Below are positions 63,140-64,000 of a stretch of 64,000 nt of DNA, one piece after another. The notes beneath the pieces were generated by a model. That model was not told the DNA's origin. It saw nothing but the letters and a program-made list of their open reading frames with translations, and made no database searches. The first letter of the stretch is position 1. Every line of letters starts with the position of its first letter. The position numbers were made by a program, and so were the translations under genes. Source of the stretch: Aliirhizobium smilacinae (lineage in GTDB: Bacteria; Pseudomonadota; Alphaproteobacteria; Rhizobiales; Rhizobiaceae); the NCBI RefSeq assembly GCF_006335145.1, contig NZ_VDMN01000001.1, positions 1,302,001 to 1,366,000 on the forward strand, written 5' to 3'.

Positions 63140-64000
63140 TTAGGCGACGGCGTGAAGCTTGCCCTCGCTGCCCTGCAGGCGATCGATCATGAAGTTCGAA
63201 TACCATTCGACGAACTGCATCACACCGCCCTCATGCGCTTCCGAATAGGGACCCGGCTCATAGGCCGGCGAGCGGATGCCGAAGGCGTTTTCCTCGACGA
63301 TCTGGCGGTCCTGGTCGTTGGTCATGTTCCACACATGGGTCAGCTGCTCGATATCGTAATCGACACCTTCGACGGCATCCTTGTGGACCAGCCAGGTGGT
63401 GGTGACGGCCGTTTCTTCCGGTCCGACAGGAATGACGCGGAAGGAGATCGCGTGGTCGACGAGCATGTGGTTCCAGGTCGTCGGGTAATGGAACAACAGC
63501 ATCGTGCCGATATGGGAGATCGTCACGTCGTCGGACAGCGACCGCTGCACTGCAGGCCGGCCGTTCATCGTGTAGCTTTCGGCATCCTCGACCAGCGGCA
63601 TGCGGGCAACGCGGAACTGGCCGTCCGGCGACATGTTGAACGTGCTGGGCAGGCCAGCCTGTTCGCAGCGGCTCCAGTGTTCGGAGATAAAAGGATCGTC
63701 GCCGGCGCCCTGCACGCCGGTCGCGGTCGGGGCTTCGGGATAGGTGCGGCAGAGTTCCGGGTGGTTGCCGGCGCAGTGATAACACTCTCGGTTGTTTTCC
63801 CAGACGAGCTTCCAGTTGCCCTTCTCGATAATGGTGTTCTGGGCGGCAACCTTCGTCTCAGGCAGCCGATGCGGCGCCATGTAAGGTTCGACGGTGGCGC
63901 GCACGGGCGCAAAATCCGGGGCCTCCTTCGCAAGGCAGACGAAGATGTAACCGGCCACCACCTGGCAGTGGATGGGCTTGAGGCCGAACTGCTTCTTATC
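63140..64000 (-). CDS. Rieske non-heme iron oxygenase alpha subunit, GbcA-like (5' part outside window)
   Basis: C-terminal 286 codons of a ring-hydroxylating-type oxygenase; the frame stays open to the window edge, so the Rieske [2Fe-2S] domain lies outside. The mononuclear iron site is visible in NWKLVWENNRECYHCAGNHPELCRTYPEAPTA, where two His (and a downstream Asp) bind iron. This version of the motif matches GbcA, the oxygenase subunit of glycine betaine demethylase, better than aromatic dioxygenases. If correct, the gene serves betaine catabolism; its reductase partner gbcB should be nearby outside the window. Confidence 0.82.
   Translation of the reverse strand, partial: DKKQFGLKPIHCQVVAGYIFVCLAKEAPDFAPVRATVEPYMAPHRLPETKVAAQNTIIEKGNWKLVWENNRECYHCAGNHPELCRTYPEAPTATGVQGAGDDPFISEHWSRCEQAGLPSTFNMSPDGQFRVARMPLVEDAESYTMNGRPAVQRSLSDDVTISHIGTMLLFHYPTTWNHMLVDHAISFRVIPVGPEETAVTTTWLVHKDAVEGVDYDIEQLTHVWNMTNDQDRQIVEENAFGIRSPAYEPGPYSEAHEGGVMQFVEWYSNFMIDRLQGSEGKLHAVA

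Overview
The window is about 64 kb of a GC-rich alphaproteobacterial chromosome, almost certainly Rhizobiaceae (Rhizobium, Agrobacterium, Neorhizobium or a close relative). The evidence is a core gene order typical of that family (ctaC-ctaD-ctaB-coxF-ctaG-ctaE ... surf1-ispH-thrB-rnhA; dnaJ-like-fabI; aroC-ribB; histone-deacetylase-like-xseB ... dxs ... tlyA-rlmD-like), together with BA14K, IalB, DUF1344 and CoxF family proteins, an OpgC acyltransferase and rhizobial palindromic intergenic repeats. I found no rRNA, tRNA, CRISPR array, insertion sequence or complete prophage.

Layout. 1-5.5 kb: the 3' end of a PAS/GGDEF/EAL gene, a zinc metallopeptidase-like gene, CsbD, AlgH/YqgE, a DsbD N-domain protein and a peroxiredoxin. 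5.6-9.5 kb (minus strand): Dabb protein, rnhA, thrB, ispH, surf1. 9.5-10.2 kb: a HigBA-type toxin-antitoxin pair wedged between surf1 and the terminator of the cytochrome oxidase operon. 10.2-15.6 kb: the aa3 oxidase operon, including the 46-codon gene coxF. 16-23 kb: IalB, a palindromic repeat, tldD, GNAT, VOC, a frameshifted unknown gene, a TauE/SafE exporter, a polysaccharide deacetylase, pdxH and a lipoprotein. 23.3-32.2 kb: DnaJ-like protein, fabI, phosphoglycerate-mutase-like protein, DUF1344, a 1051-residue CHASE/PAS/GGDEF/EAL protein, aroC and ribB. 32.3-32.9 kb: BrnTA toxin-antitoxin. 34.2-43 kb: a glgE-treS/maltokinase-glgB operon converting trehalose to branched alpha-glucan. 43-49 kb: coiled-coil protein, YcaQ glycosylase, bioMNY biotin transporter, thioesterase, deacetylase-like protein and xseB. 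48.5-56.6 kb: an MNT-HepT fusion, pirin, dxs, YceI/cytochrome b561, OpgC, TlyA and an RlmD-like methyltransferase. 56.6-64 kb: enoyl-CoA hydratase and acyl-CoA dehydrogenase behind a LiuR-like palindrome, ZntB, two BA14K proteins, a divergent HxlR/NmrA pair, and the 3' part of a GbcA-like Rieske oxygenase gene.

Most of this is housekeeping: respiration, isoprenoid precursors (ispH, dxs), threonine, aromatic amino acid, riboflavin and fatty acid synthesis, and RNA modification. The unusual material lies in small insertions between conserved blocks. (a) The HigB-type toxin retains about 20 family-like codons upstream of its only ATG but has no ATG, GTG or TTG for them. (b) A MntA antitoxin N-terminus with an intact GSx10DxD motif is fused in frame to a HepT-like domain, behind a promoter that predicts a leaderless mRNA. 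(c) GlgE carries an N-terminal GH13-like domain whose catalytic residues appear lost. (d) RibB carries a GTP cyclohydrolase II-like domain without zinc-binding cysteines. (e) One unknown gene is split by a single-base shift at a C4 run.
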